From positions 1 through 64,000 of the forward strand of contig SKON01000054.1 of NCBI GenBank assembly GCA_007120035.1: a DNA stretch of 64,000 nt, read 5' to 3'. The DNA comes from Myxococcales bacterium. Its GTDB lineage: Bacteria > Myxococcota_A > Bradymonadia > Bradymonadales > Bradymonadaceae. A program made the position numbers and the translations under genes. The notes under the pieces were generated by a model. That model had not been told where the DNA came from and did no database searches. It saw nothing but the letters and a program-made list of their open reading frames with translations. Every line of letters begins with the position of its first letter. The first letter of the stretch is position 1. Below are positions 35,929 to 44,796 of the stretch, one piece after another.

Positions 35929-36852
35929 TCAATCCAGTGGTGAGGCGTCCAGCCGTCGGGCCAACTCTCGGAGCGCTTCCCCCCGGGCACCCTCCTCTCG
36001 CTCGGCGACCCCTCGGGCGGCCTCAGCCGACAGACCGGCGCCGTTGAGCTGGAGCGACTTCAGGATCTCGACCTGAAGCACCCGAGGGCTGTCGAGATAC
36101 ATCCCGACCAGGACCTCAATGATCTGCAGCCGACCCTTCTCCCACTCGCCACGGATCCCGTCGTACTCCGTGGTCCGCCAGGTCCACTGGTTTCCCCAGT
36201 CCCCAAGAGCCCGGACCGCCAGGCGCACCGTCTCGTCCTCTTCCCCCGGACGGGTCGCGACCTCCAGCAGGTACTCAGCGGTCTGGGACCGCCGAGCATC
36301 ACCCAACCCGGTCACGATCTGAGGCCGGATCCAGGCTTCCTCTTCGGCGATCTCCACCAGGGCCTGAATCCACTCCGGTTCTCCCAGCGCACCCACGGCC
36401 GCCGCCGCCCTCTCCCGGGCCATCCCGTGGGGGTCGCCGGCGGCGATGCGCAACAATACTGGAGCGGCACGCTCGTCACCGTAGGTCCTGATCCCCTGGA
36501 TCAGACCCACTCGCCAGGCCCGAAAGGCCTGCAGGTCCATCCCGAACATCTGCGGTCCGTCGGAAGCCAGGGCCCAGAGCATCGGCAAAAAGAGTTCGTC
36601 GTCGAGGTTCACGATCTGCCGCAAATCCGCATAGCGCCCTCGCGTTTGAGAGAGCACCTGCGGGAACCTCTCGCGGAGCAGGCTCACCCTCTCAAAGGCC
36701 TCGTGGTTCTCTCGCCACTGGTCGGCCAGATCATCGGCCACCCTCTCCAGACCGGCGTAGGCCTCGAAGTCCGGGGTTCTATCCTGGGCCATCGCCGACC
36801 CTCCCACGAGCATCATCACTACGACTATTACCAGGGACGAAAGCACTCTCAT
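35929..36852 (-). CDS. periplasmic HEAT-repeat protein
   Basis: 307 residues from the ATG at 36852, preceded by the near-perfect AGGAGGTG and overlapping the upstream stop by ATGA. Signal peptide MRVLSSLVIVVVMMLVGGSAMA. Four or five HEAT/PBS-lyase-type helical repeats follow (ERAAPVLLRIAAGDPHGMARERAAAAVGAL, QALVEIAEEEAWIRPQIVTGL, EYLLEVATRPGEEDETVRLAV), a protein-binding scaffold. Translationally coupled to the arginine-deiminase-like lipoprotein, so it may bind that enzyme or its substrate in the periplasm. Confidence 0.78.
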   Translation of the reverse strand: MRVLSSLVIVVVMMLVGGSAMAQDRTPDFEAYAGLERVADDLADQWRENHEAFERVSLLRERFPQVLSQTRGRYADLRQIVNLDDELFLPMLWALASDGPQMFGMDLQAFRAWRVGLIQGIRTYGDERAAPVLLRIAAGDPHGMARERAAAAVGALGEPEWIQALVEIAEEEAWIRPQIVTGLGDARRSQTAEYLLEVATRPGEEDETVRLAVRALGDWGNQWTWRTTEYDGIRGEWEKGRLQIIEVLVGMYLDSPRVLQVEILKSLQLNGAGLSAEAARGVAEREEGARGEALRELARRLDASPLD

Positions 36853-38900
36853 TGCGACACCTCCTTGCTCCACCACGGGGTCTCCGGCACTTCGCGCTCC
36901 ACGTTCGAGGCGCAGTGCACCTCCCCAATCCCCACGTGATAGACGTCCCAGTTTTCGATCCAATACACTTCGATTCCCAACTCTCCCAAGATGTGGTTCA
37001 CCGTTGCCTCGAAGACATCCTCCCCGTCTACCACCGGCCCGTGGGGCTTCGGGGCCCCGAAGAAATCCGGCCGCAGGCTGATTCCGTTGACGATCCCAGG
37101 CTGATAGGCCGCCAGGCCCGCTCCCAGATCGTCCATCAAAAACGGGATGTCCACCAGGTCATCGTCATCGATCCCCACTTCCTCTCTCAACACATCGATC
37201 TGGGCAGCCACCTCGACGATCGCCCGCGCCGAAGCGCCCATGACATTGCTGTCGTTAAGGGTCTCGCTGACCGTCGTTCGGGCCGGAATATCGGGGCAAT
37301 TCCAGCAGCTCCAGTCGGGGTAGAACTTTCCTTCAAAGAGGACCGCGTCTCCGCGCCCTTCGGCCTCCAAGTCCTCGAAGATCTCCACCGCTCCGGCTGG
37401 ATCGGCAACCAACACCGACCAGCCCCGCTCCGTAGGGGTCTCCAAAAAGCTGATCGTCTCGTCGACGTGGGCCACCAGCAACCAACTGGTGTCCACCCAC
37501 ACGATCTCTTGCTGCCCCTGGGCGTTAAACAACCTACTGAGTTGCGTGTCCGGCCGAATGAACGCCCCTGGTCCGTCACCGCGAATGATTCGTCCATTCG
37601 GATAGGCCTCACCGCTGGGGGAGACGTGAGGCGGGATCGTCTCGGTGTTCCCCATGGAGTCCAGGGTATCCCACTCCATCACCCGGTCGTAGTGGGTCGA
37701 GACCGCCGGGTAGGTCTGGTTTGACGGCGCACCAACCAGGTATCTGGCCATATCGTCCACGTCCAACCCATCCAGGTTCGGAGGTTCAAACCCTCGATCC
37801 CGACTGAAGGCCACCACCCCCGTGGAACCAGGTCCCCGAAGTTCGGTGTGGACCACCGCGCCGGCCTCTCGCAGCGCCGGCGGCACGTTCCGCCCCTGCA
37901 ACTGGTAGGCCCTGCGAACCACGTCTTCCAGCCCTCCCGGATAGGTCAAATTCCCGCTCCGAAAGTAGACCTGAATCACCCGCTGCCCATCGGGCCCGGG
38001 CACCGACATATATCCATTCTCGAAATGATCTTGCGTCCAAGGATCCCAGGTGTTGAACCACTGGTATCCATCGGGGACTTCTGCCTCCTCAATGGCACTC
38101 ACCAGGTCCTGACGAAACTCCAGGTTCTCCGAGCCCAGCGTGGCGGCGAACACGATCCGTGCCGGATCCAGGTGATGACGCAAGAGGACCGGCGCCTGTT
38201 GCAGGTGAGCCCGGTCCTCAAACATCTCTTCTTGTCCCTCGACCTCCACCTGCCAGGTCAGTTCCACCCGGCCATCCCAGACCTCTCGATCTTCGATCAG
38301 ACCCAGGCCTTCCATCGCGAAGTCCAACCCTTCAGCGATCAGCTCTCCGCTGATCTTGTCGCCCGACTCATAGTGCTCAAAGTCCTGGTAGCGATCACCG
38401 CTTCCCGTGCGCAGATAGAGCCGAACCCGGTCCAGGGAGCCCTCGTCGACGACGAGCCGGCCCACGACCTCCAGGCCATCAACTGCCAGCGGCGCCGTGC
38501 GGATGCGGGCCATATCCAGGAGATCTTCCTCGTTGACGATCTCCTCCAGATCGGCGTCGCTACAATCCCAGAGGCTCTCGTCGTCGGGCAGGTCGATACA
38601 CCTCCCGGCGTCATCGTCAATATTCGCCAGGAAGAGCGCCCCAAACCCCTCGGCGGGATCAAACCGATGCTCCAAGTCGAGCGGGTCCTCGAGATCGACC
38701 ACCCCGGTCCGGGCACCATCGACCACCACCAGGGGCTCGACACCGATCTCCGGTGGATCGCCGGTGTATCCCACAAATCGAATGGTCCTCTCGCCAGCAC
38801 CGTCCTCAGACAAGTACACCGTGTCGTCTTCGCCACAACCAACCCCTATCACCACAAGGAACAGGGAAGTCAGGGCAACATACGCGAAACGTTGGTCCAC
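36849..38900 (-). CDS. peptidylarginine deiminase (PAD)-family lipoprotein
   Basis: 683 residues from a GTG with GGAG 5 nt upstream. Lipoprotein signal with Cys22 (VIGVGC). The N-terminal 240 residues are beta-rich, like the Ig-like domains of vertebrate PADs. The C-terminal domain aligns by eye with PAD4 over blocks WTQDHFENGY, WVDTSWLLVAHVDETISF, GDAVLFEG, VDIPFLM, FGAPKPHGPVVDG and YHVGIGEVHCASNVERE. The four catalytic residues of PAD4 (D350, H471, D473, C645) are all kept as D291, H478, D480 and C663. Family chemistry is hydrolysis of peptidyl-arginine to citrulline, usually calcium-dependent. Location implies extracytoplasmic substrates. Coupled to a HEAT-repeat protein gene; 63 bp after psd. 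Confidence 0.9.
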   Translation of the reverse strand: MDQRFAYVALTSLFLVVIGVGCGEDDTVYLSEDGAGERTIRFVGYTGDPPEIGVEPLVVVDGARTGVVDLEDPLDLEHRFDPAEGFGALFLANIDDDAGRCIDLPDDESLWDCSDADLEEIVNEEDLLDMARIRTAPLAVDGLEVVGRLVVDEGSLDRVRLYLRTGSGDRYQDFEHYESGDKISGELIAEGLDFAMEGLGLIEDREVWDGRVELTWQVEVEGQEEMFEDRAHLQQAPVLLRHHLDPARIVFAATLGSENLEFRQDLVSAIEEAEVPDGYQWFNTWDPWTQDHFENGYMSVPGPDGQRVIQVYFRSGNLTYPGGLEDVVRRAYQLQGRNVPPALREAGAVVHTELRGPGSTGVVAFSRDRGFEPPNLDGLDVDDMARYLVGAPSNQTYPAVSTHYDRVMEWDTLDSMGNTETIPPHVSPSGEAYPNGRIIRGDGPGAFIRPDTQLSRLFNAQGQQEIVWVDTSWLLVAHVDETISFLETPTERGWSVLVADPAGAVEIFEDLEAEGRGDAVLFEGKFYPDWSCWNCPDIPARTTVSETLNDSNVMGASARAIVEVAAQIDVLREEVGIDDDDLVDIPFLMDDLGAGLAAYQPGIVNGISLRPDFFGAPKPHGPVVDGEDVFEATVNHILGELGIEVYWIENWDVYHVGIGEVHCASNVEREVPETPWWSKEVSQ

Positions 38901-38963
38901 GTTTTCTCCATGGAAAGGGCTTATTTCAATGCCCTCGGAACGTAGAGAAATTCTCGGACGTCG

Positions 38964-39827
38964 TCAAACTCGGCCCACTTCCCCCAACACTTCACCCACC
39001 CGCATCATGGCTCCACCGACGACGGAGTCGGCAAACCGAAACCCCTCCTCCTCGATCAAGAGGATCACCGTCGAACCCAGATTAAACGCCGCCAACTCCT
39101 GGCCGGCCGCCATGGGGATCTCCTCTAGGACGTCGATCTCCTGGCGCCGCGCGAACCGCTGGTTCGTCTGGAACCCTTGAAAGCTCAGCGTGATCCTCCC
39201 CACGCAGGTCGCCCCGACCTTGATCACCGCCACGTCCCCGAAGGTCTCGGTGGCGAGATAGGTGATCAGCCGCTCATTCACCGCGAAGAGCTCGTCCACG
39301 TTCTCCACTGCGAAGGGGTTCACCGGAAAGAGATGGCCCGGGATATAGCTGATCCTGTCCACCCGTCCCGCCGCCGGAGCGTGGATCCGGTGGTAATCCC
39401 GGGGCGACAGATAGAGGGTGATGTAATGCCCTCCCTGAAAACGATCGGCCTTCTCGGCGCTGTCCACCAGATCGAGGAGCGAATACTCCCGCCCTTTGGC
39501 CTGAAGGAGTGTCCCCGACTCTACCGCCCCAAAGGCTCCCACCCGTCCATCCACGGGGCTGATCAACGCCCCGGGCGACTCGGGCTGCAGACTCCGAGCC
39601 CCCTCCTTGAGCCGACGAGTGAAGTAGGCGTTGAGACTCCGGTACTCCTTCGGCGGCCCCTGGGCCTCGTCCATGTCGATCCCGGCCAACCGGGCAAACG
39701 CCTGGTTGACCACTCCCTGCACAGGCCGGGGAAGCTCCAGATCACTGACCACACCAAACGCCCGGCTCACGGCGCTCTTCGGTACTCTCTCCAACACCTT
39801 CACCGCTACCTTGGATGCTCCCATCAT
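38964..39827 (-). CDS. psd: phosphatidylserine decarboxylase proenzyme
   Basis: 287 residues, typical for the short bacterial form. Blocks [83 protein letters not shown], and the self-cleavage site LGST (cleaved before Ser to make the pyruvoyl group) followed by VILLIEEEGF. It forms phosphatidylethanolamine at the inner membrane. Two ATGs in a row at the start; either fits GAGG upstream. May share a transcript with the PAD and HEAT genes. Confidence 0.94.
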   Translation of the reverse strand: MMGASKVAVKVLERVPKSAVSRAFGVVSDLELPRPVQGVVNQAFARLAGIDMDEAQGPPKEYRSLNAYFTRRLKEGARSLQPESPGALISPVDGRVGAFGAVESGTLLQAKGREYSLLDLVDSAEKADRFQGGHYITLYLSPRDYHRIHAPAAGRVDRISYIPGHLFPVNPFAVENVDELFAVNERLITYLATETFGDVAVIKVGATCVGRITLSFQGFQTNQRFARRQEIDVLEEIPMAAGQELAAFNLGSTVILLIEEEGFRFADSVVGGAMMRVGEVLGEVGRV

Positions 39828-40025
39828 GTACCTCGTGGTTACTCCGTCGCACTCGGAAGTCTCTGCTCACCGCGGCGGCCACCCTACGTTCTTCTCCGCC
39901 GGACTTTCAACACCCCGCCAGTTTGCCGTAGGATGCTATCTCAAGGGACCCGGAATCTCCCTGTCGTGACTGGTGTTTCATCAGTACCTCGGGTCACCTC
40001 CTTCATTCTTTCTCAGGAAGCCGGT

Positions 40026-40214
40026 ATGCGCCGTACAGAGCTCACCAAACAGACCGCCCAAAAGAAAGGCTACTCTGCGCTCGGCGCCGCCGCCACCACC
40101 GCGGTGCTGGCGGCCCTTATCAGCCCAGCTGTCCTCGTCGCCGGGGCGCCGATCACCGCCTGGCTCACCTATCGATGGCTGAGGTACCGCGCCGAGTGGG
40201 GCCTTCGATTCTAG
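40026..40214 (+). CDS. small membrane protein
   Basis: 62 residues. Basic N-terminus MRRTELTKQTAQKKG, then an Ala-rich hydrophobic stretch (ALGAAATTAVLAALISPAVLVAGAPITAWL, enough for one long or two short helices), then a basic YRWLRYRAEWG tail. CAGGAAG lies before the ATG. Unknown function; plausible because of its start signal and membrane character. Confidence 0.6.
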   Translation: MRRTELTKQTAQKKGYSALGAAATTAVLAALISPAVLVAGAPITAWLTYRWLRYRAEWGLRF

Positions 40215-40329
40215 TCTCGATCCGAGCCACCCCTGCCCTTCCAGACCTCTGCCCGACTCCTTCTTGGCGGGGGGCCGGTCGTCCCGTATAATCGCGCCGC
40301 ACTGTCGGCGTTTTCTCTTGATCCCCTGG

Positions 40330-41817
40330 ATGTACCTGATGACTCGTTACTTTGGTGTCCACACTCTGGAGGGCGAATGGCACGCCCTACTCCCCCGCTA
40401 CGTCCTGCTCGCTGATCGGGTCCAGGACAAGAGAATCCTGGACATCGGCTGTGGCACCGGGATCGGCTCGTCCCTGCTCCTGGAGCTCGGCGCCGAACAG
40501 GTCAACGCCGTGGACCACCGACCGGCCGTACTGGAGTTGGCCCGGGTCAAGCACGCCAAAGAGGGCCTCGACTTCCACGTCATGTTCTGGGAAGAGCTCG
40601 ATTTCCCCGACGACTCCTTCGACATGGTCCTCTGCCTCGACCCGACCTCACCGGTCACCGACCCAAGCCTCCTCCTGGAGATCAAGCGTGTCCTGAAGTC
40701 CGGCGGCGAGTACGTCTGTGCCATCGAAAAACGCAACGTCGATGGCATGGAGGCACTCCTCCCCCGGTACGGGTATGCCGACGTTGGCGAGAACATCGAG
40801 ATGACCCGGACCACCGATCGGGTCCCGCAGATCGGTGAGCTCTCCCAGTTCTTCGAGACCATCGTCCCCGTCGTTCAACGCCCCCAGTACAGCTTCCTCT
40901 TCGATGTCGCCGACGGCCCCGACGACTCCGAGGTCCAGGCCATGCGAAAGATCTCGGCCGGCACCGACGAGAGCGGGATCTGGGTCGGTGACGACCCCCA
41001 AGAACCCCACAAAGAACAGACCGATCAACGCCCGGGGCGATGGATCGGCCTCGACGACCGCCTCTGCGATCGCGATGGCGATCCCGCCGCCGTGGAGGTC
41101 CTCTTCTGTGGAGACGCTCACCTACCGCCACCGGCCCTTCGAGAGGTCCGGATGCCCTACCTCAGCGTCGTCTCTCGCCTCCACCAACTCTTCAGCGAGC
41201 TCCAGGTCCGACAGCACCCGGCCCACGACTTCGACGACGTCGTCGACCACCTCGACGAGCCCACCCACGACTTCTCCGTTCGGGAGAAGACCTCCGAGTT
41301 TCAAGCCCCTCTTCGCGCCCAGAGCGAAGAGAACTCCCCCGGCCTACGCCAGATTCGAGAACAGCTCGATCAGATGACCCACCTTTACCAGCAGGTCCGC
41401 ACGGAGATGGAGAACCTCTTCGTCCAGACCCGAAATGAGCTGATGGAGCGGGACCGATACATCGAGAGGCTCGTCGACACCGTTCATCGCTGGCAGCATA
41501 AGGTCTACCTCGAAGAGGGCAGCGAAGCCCTGGAAGAGAACGCCCCCACCCCCGGCGAGAACGAGAGCTTTGGTGATGAACCGACCCAGATCTTCAGTCG
41601 GACCGCCGTCGAAGACCCTGCAACGGTCTCCGCTGAAGACCAGGAGAGCTCCGAACCGGAGGCCACCGCCGCCGATCATCACGGCGACGACGACGCCTCC
41701 TTGGACAGCGACTCTGAAGACCTCCAAGAGTCTTCCGACGCTCCGCCGGAGGATCCCGTCAACCAGGATCCCGTTGACCAGGACCAGGGATCCCAAGAGA
41801 GCTCCCAAGACTCCTAA
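40330..41817 (+). CDS. SAM methyltransferase with coiled coil and acidic tail
   Basis: 495 residues from the ATG at 40330 (a second ATG three codons on). Residues 1-200 form a class I methyltransferase: YVLLADRVQDKRILDIGCGTGIGSSLLLELGA (motif I), VNAVDHRP, DFPDDSFDMVLCLDP, LLLEIKRVLKSGGEYVCAIE. The middle holds a beta-rich region, then a coiled coil (about 315-390: LRQIREQLDQMTHLYQQVRTEMENLFVQ), then a very acidic, Ser/Glu/Gln/Asp-rich tail. The coiled coil suggests oligomers or a partner. Its stop is 13 bp before the FadL-like gene. Substrate unknown. Confidence 0.8.
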   Translation: MYLMTRYFGVHTLEGEWHALLPRYVLLADRVQDKRILDIGCGTGIGSSLLLELGAEQVNAVDHRPAVLELARVKHAKEGLDFHVMFWEELDFPDDSFDMVLCLDPTSPVTDPSLLLEIKRVLKSGGEYVCAIEKRNVDGMEALLPRYGYADVGENIEMTRTTDRVPQIGELSQFFETIVPVVQRPQYSFLFDVADGPDDSEVQAMRKISAGTDESGIWVGDDPQEPHKEQTDQRPGRWIGLDDRLCDRDGDPAAVEVLFCGDAHLPPPALREVRMPYLSVVSRLHQLFSELQVRQHPAHDFDDVVDHLDEPTHDFSVREKTSEFQAPLRAQSEENSPGLRQIREQLDQMTHLYQQVRTEMENLFVQTRNELMERDRYIERLVDTVHRWQHKVYLEEGSEALEENAPTPGENESFGDEPTQIFSRTAVEDPATVSAEDQESSEPEATAADHHGDDDASLDSDSEDLQESSDAPPEDPVNQDPVDQDQGSQESSQDS

Positions 41818-41830
41818 CTGTGGTGGTGTG

Positions 41831-43339
41831 ATGATTCGACGAACCCCAGTGTTCTGGGCCGTGAACGCTCTCCTTCTCCTCGCCACCGCCCCTCTCTCTT
41901 CGGCCCTGGCCGGTGGCTTTGAAGTCGGCGAGAACACCGCTCGCTCCCTGGCCCGAGGCGGCACCGGCGTCGTTCAACAAGACGACCCATCGGCGGTCTA
42001 CTTCAACCCCGCGCTCCTGCCCTGGACCTCGGACCGGCAGCTCTTGTTGAGCAGCAACTTCCTCCAGCTTCACCTGGACTTTCAGCGCGCCGATCTGGTC
42101 ACCTCCAGCGAAGACCGATCCTTTGACCCCGTAGAAAACCAGACCGGTATCTTTCCGGCGCCCTTTCTGGCGGCCAGCATCGATCTCGGGATCGAGAACC
42201 TGGCCATCGGCGCCGCCGTGTACGGCCCCCCGGCCTTCGGCAACCCCTGCTACGGCACCCTGGAATCTGGCGACTGTTCGCCGATCCGCGACGGCGGCGC
42301 CCGGGGCATGATCGTGGAGACCGATCTCCTCGTCGCCAAAGCAGCCGTCGGCGCCGGATACCGGTTCTCCCTCGGAGAGGACCGGTGGCTCGGCGTGGGC
42401 CTCACCGGCGCCATGGCCCGCATGGACACGGACTTCTCGGTCTTCGTCAACTCCATTCCCGGCACCTCCACGGGCCGAGAGAACCCCAACGACGAAGCCT
42501 TCGTGCAGGCATCCAACCTCACGGACCTCAAGCCCACGGGGATCGCCGGCCTCTCTTATGTCGACGGACCTCTTCGCCTGGGGATCTCCTACCGGCCCCC
42601 GATCCGATGGACCGCTACGGGAACCGTGGACGTAGACTTCCCGGCCGCCCTCGAAGGGGTCGACCCCACCCTCACGGACGACGCCATCTTCCTGGAGACC
42701 TGGCACGCCGGTTCCCTCCGGTTCGGGTGGGGCATCCAGGTCGGCGCTCATCCAGCCGACCCCGAACGTCCCCGGTTCGACCTCGAGGTCAACGCCGTCT
42801 GGGAGAACTGGTCTATGGTCGAACACTTCCGTGCTGAGATCCCCGGCGACGTGGAGTTCCGAGGCATTCCTCCACACCCCGAAACCGGGGAGTACGAGCG
42901 GCAGGTCTTGGAGCCCATGTACCTCGCCAAGGGCTACCAGGACACCTGGAGCCTCCGGATGGGGATGAGCTACGGCATCAATTCCTTTCTCACCGCCCAC
43001 GCCGGCGGTCTCCTCGAGACCCCCGCCCAACCCCGGACCTACACCAAGGTCGACTTCGTAAGCTGGGAGCGCTACTCCCCATCGGTGGGCGCCTCTCTCC
43101 ACCTGCCCATGGATTTGAACCTCGACCTGGCCTACGCCGCGGTCTTTTCTCCCGATCGCGTCGTAGCTGAGGGCACCGGTCGTGTGTACAATCCCGTCCC
43201 CATGAGCACCTGTCGTGGGCCCGACTTTGATGGTGCCTCCTGCTCCTCCCCGGGCACGCCTCCGGGGAATCCGCAGAACGAGGGCTCTTGGCAATCCCGA
43301 TTCCAGATCTTCAGCGCCGCCCTCTCCTGGCAATTCTGA
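41831..43339 (+). CDS. FadL/OmpP1-like outer-membrane protein
   Basis: 502 residues. Signal peptide MIRRTPVFWAVNALLLLATAPLSSALA, then GGFEVGENTARSLARGGTGVVQQDDPSAVYFNPALLPW, matching the FadL-family start with the NPA motif, then a beta-barrel ending in an aromatic residue (FSAALSWQF). An extra loop has three cysteines (CRGPDFDGASCSS). Predicted outer-membrane transporter for hydrophobic compounds. Starts 13 bp after the methyltransferase and ends 17 bp before the histidine kinase. Only weakly similar by eye to the other FadL gene at 8,941. Confidence 0.85.
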   Translation: MIRRTPVFWAVNALLLLATAPLSSALAGGFEVGENTARSLARGGTGVVQQDDPSAVYFNPALLPWTSDRQLLLSSNFLQLHLDFQRADLVTSSEDRSFDPVENQTGIFPAPFLAASIDLGIENLAIGAAVYGPPAFGNPCYGTLESGDCSPIRDGGARGMIVETDLLVAKAAVGAGYRFSLGEDRWLGVGLTGAMARMDTDFSVFVNSIPGTSTGRENPNDEAFVQASNLTDLKPTGIAGLSYVDGPLRLGISYRPPIRWTATGTVDVDFPAALEGVDPTLTDDAIFLETWHAGSLRFGWGIQVGAHPADPERPRFDLEVNAVWENWSMVEHFRAEIPGDVEFRGIPPHPETGEYERQVLEPMYLAKGYQDTWSLRMGMSYGINSFLTAHAGGLLETPAQPRTYTKVDFVSWERYSPSVGASLHLPMDLNLDLAYAAVFSPDRVVAEGTGRVYNPVPMSTCRGPDFDGASCSSPGTPPGNPQNEGSWQSRFQIFSAALSWQF

Positions 43340-43356
43340 TTCCCCACGAAGGCCTC

Positions 43357-44385
43357 ATGACGGACGCCCCATCCAGCCAGACCGGTCCTCCTCCCGGAGG
43401 ACTACTAATCCTCACCAAAGCCGACGGCGCCATCGCGGAGGCTCCGGCGTTCTTCCGACAGGGGCTCTTCCTCGACCAACGGCAGGTCCCCTCGGTCTTC
43501 CATCTCTTCGATACCCAGAACCCACCCTTCTTGAGCCTTACTCGAGTGTACCGCCATCCCTACGGGTCTCTGGAGTATCACCTGCAGGTCAACGGCCTCC
43601 TCGGAAAGGCCCAGGGATACCGATACTGGCACGTTGGCGACGGCCCCAAAGAGCTGGCCTACTACATCGTCGATGACTCCTCACTCCTCCAGACCCAGGA
43701 CTGGGCCTTTCGACGATTTCGCCGCGAGATCCTTCAGGACGTACAGGACTCGCTGTCCAGCCACTTCAAGAACCGGATGACCACGGTGCAGCTCCTCACC
43801 GAGACGCTACGGGACGCACCCCACCTGGCCTCCGAGACCTGCCCTCGACTCGTTCAGGCCGTCGACGAGCTCCGGGGTGCTCTGAACCGGGTCCTCACGG
43901 GACTCGAGGACATCGAGTCCTCCCGAGACTACCAGGACTCCCCGGTCCGCCTGACCGACCTCCCCACGGTGATCCCTTCCTGGGGACATCGGGGAGTTCG
44001 TGTCTACTGCTCCCTGGAGGACGTCCACTCCTCGACCTTGATCTCAGCGGCGGCCATCGAGAGGATCCTCTTGCCCGTGGTGGAGAACGCTATCGACGCC
44101 TCTCCCTCCGGAGCCGAAGTCCACGTCGCGGTCTCCGAAGCCGATGAGGGATTCGCCCATATCGAGATCCTCGATACTGGCGAGGGGATGTCTCCTCGGG
44201 TCCTCTCCCGCTCCGAAGATCCCTTCTTCTCCACTCGCTCCGGCCACCTCGGGTTGGGCCTGGCCCATGCACGGGAAGCCCTGCGAGATGCCGGCGGTCA
44301 GTGGCGGTTTGAGTCCCACCCCAGGAGAGGCACGAAGGTCACCATCGTCCTCCCCGTGCGGACTGCCGCCCAGCTCTTCCGTTAG
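43357..44385 (+). CDS. cytoplasmic histidine kinase
   Basis: 342 residues from the ATG at 43357. No membrane segment. Residues 1-115 form an unassigned sensor-like region. H136 in DSLSSHFKNRMTTVQLL is the likely phospho-acceptor in an atypical H-box. The ATPase domain is complete: N-box VVENAIDA, G1 ILDTGEGM, F/G2 DPFFSTRSGHLGLGLAHA, G3 RGTKVTIVLP. No response regulator is adjacent on this strand, but the convergent neighbour cluster encodes a REC-domain protein (44,797), a candidate partner. Confidence 0.85.
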   Translation: MTDAPSSQTGPPPGGLLILTKADGAIAEAPAFFRQGLFLDQRQVPSVFHLFDTQNPPFLSLTRVYRHPYGSLEYHLQVNGLLGKAQGYRYWHVGDGPKELAYYIVDDSSLLQTQDWAFRRFRREILQDVQDSLSSHFKNRMTTVQLLTETLRDAPHLASETCPRLVQAVDELRGALNRVLTGLEDIESSRDYQDSPVRLTDLPTVIPSWGHRGVRVYCSLEDVHSSTLISAAAIERILLPVVENAIDASPSGAEVHVAVSEADEGFAHIEILDTGEGMSPRVLSRSEDPFFSTRSGHLGLGLAHAREALRDAGGQWRFESHPRRGTKVTIVLPVRTAAQLFR

Positions 44386-44401
44386 TTCCTAAAAATAGCT
44401 T

Positions 44402-44785
44402 TCAGTGCAGCAGGGCTTTGAGGCTCTCTGTCACCCGAGGGCCATGCTTGCGCATGATCGCCTGCGTGAACCCCACCGTGGTCTCTCGACGGGTGACCAG
44501 GAGCCACAAGAAGTTCGTCCCCTCCAGGGGGATCGACACGTACCGAGCCTCAGCGCTGGTCAACACCATGCCCTCAGGACCTCCCAACTCTCCCCCTGAG
44601 AGAGCCACCTCGGTGAGGCGATAGAGATCGTTGTGGTAGGCGTCGGCCCCGGCCCCATCCAGAGGATCTCCCGACGAGATCGTCGTCAGGGACAACCCCG
44701 TCTCTCGATCGATTACGCTGCTATGGAGGCACCCGGGGAGGCTCCCGGAGAGCTCCATCAGGATCTCGTGAAGCGATGCGTCCAT
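44402..44785 (-). CDS. roadblock/LC7-domain protein
   Basis: 127 residues from the ATG at 44785. Single domain with roadblock pattern: MDASLHEILMELSGSLPGCLHSSVIDRETGLSLTT at the start, ARYVSIPLEGTNFLWLLVTRRETTVGFTQAIMRKH at the end. Roadblock proteins such as MglB regulate small Ras-like GTPases by forming dimers. It follows the REC-PATAN-roadblock gene by 11 bp on the same strand. No GTPase gene is in the window. Confidence 0.78.
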   Translation of the reverse strand: MDASLHEILMELSGSLPGCLHSSVIDRETGLSLTTISSGDPLDGAGADAYHNDLYRLTEVALSGGELGGPEGMVLTSAEARYVSIPLEGTNFLWLLVTRRETTVGFTQAIMRKHGPRVTESLKALLH

Positions 44786-44796
44786 GGTCTGCTCCT

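Noticed and set aside
34101-41817. The two methyltransferases as a duplicated pair
   Set aside because: The domains differ in order and the motif I and later sequences are not especially similar; shared acidity is a general trait of this genome.
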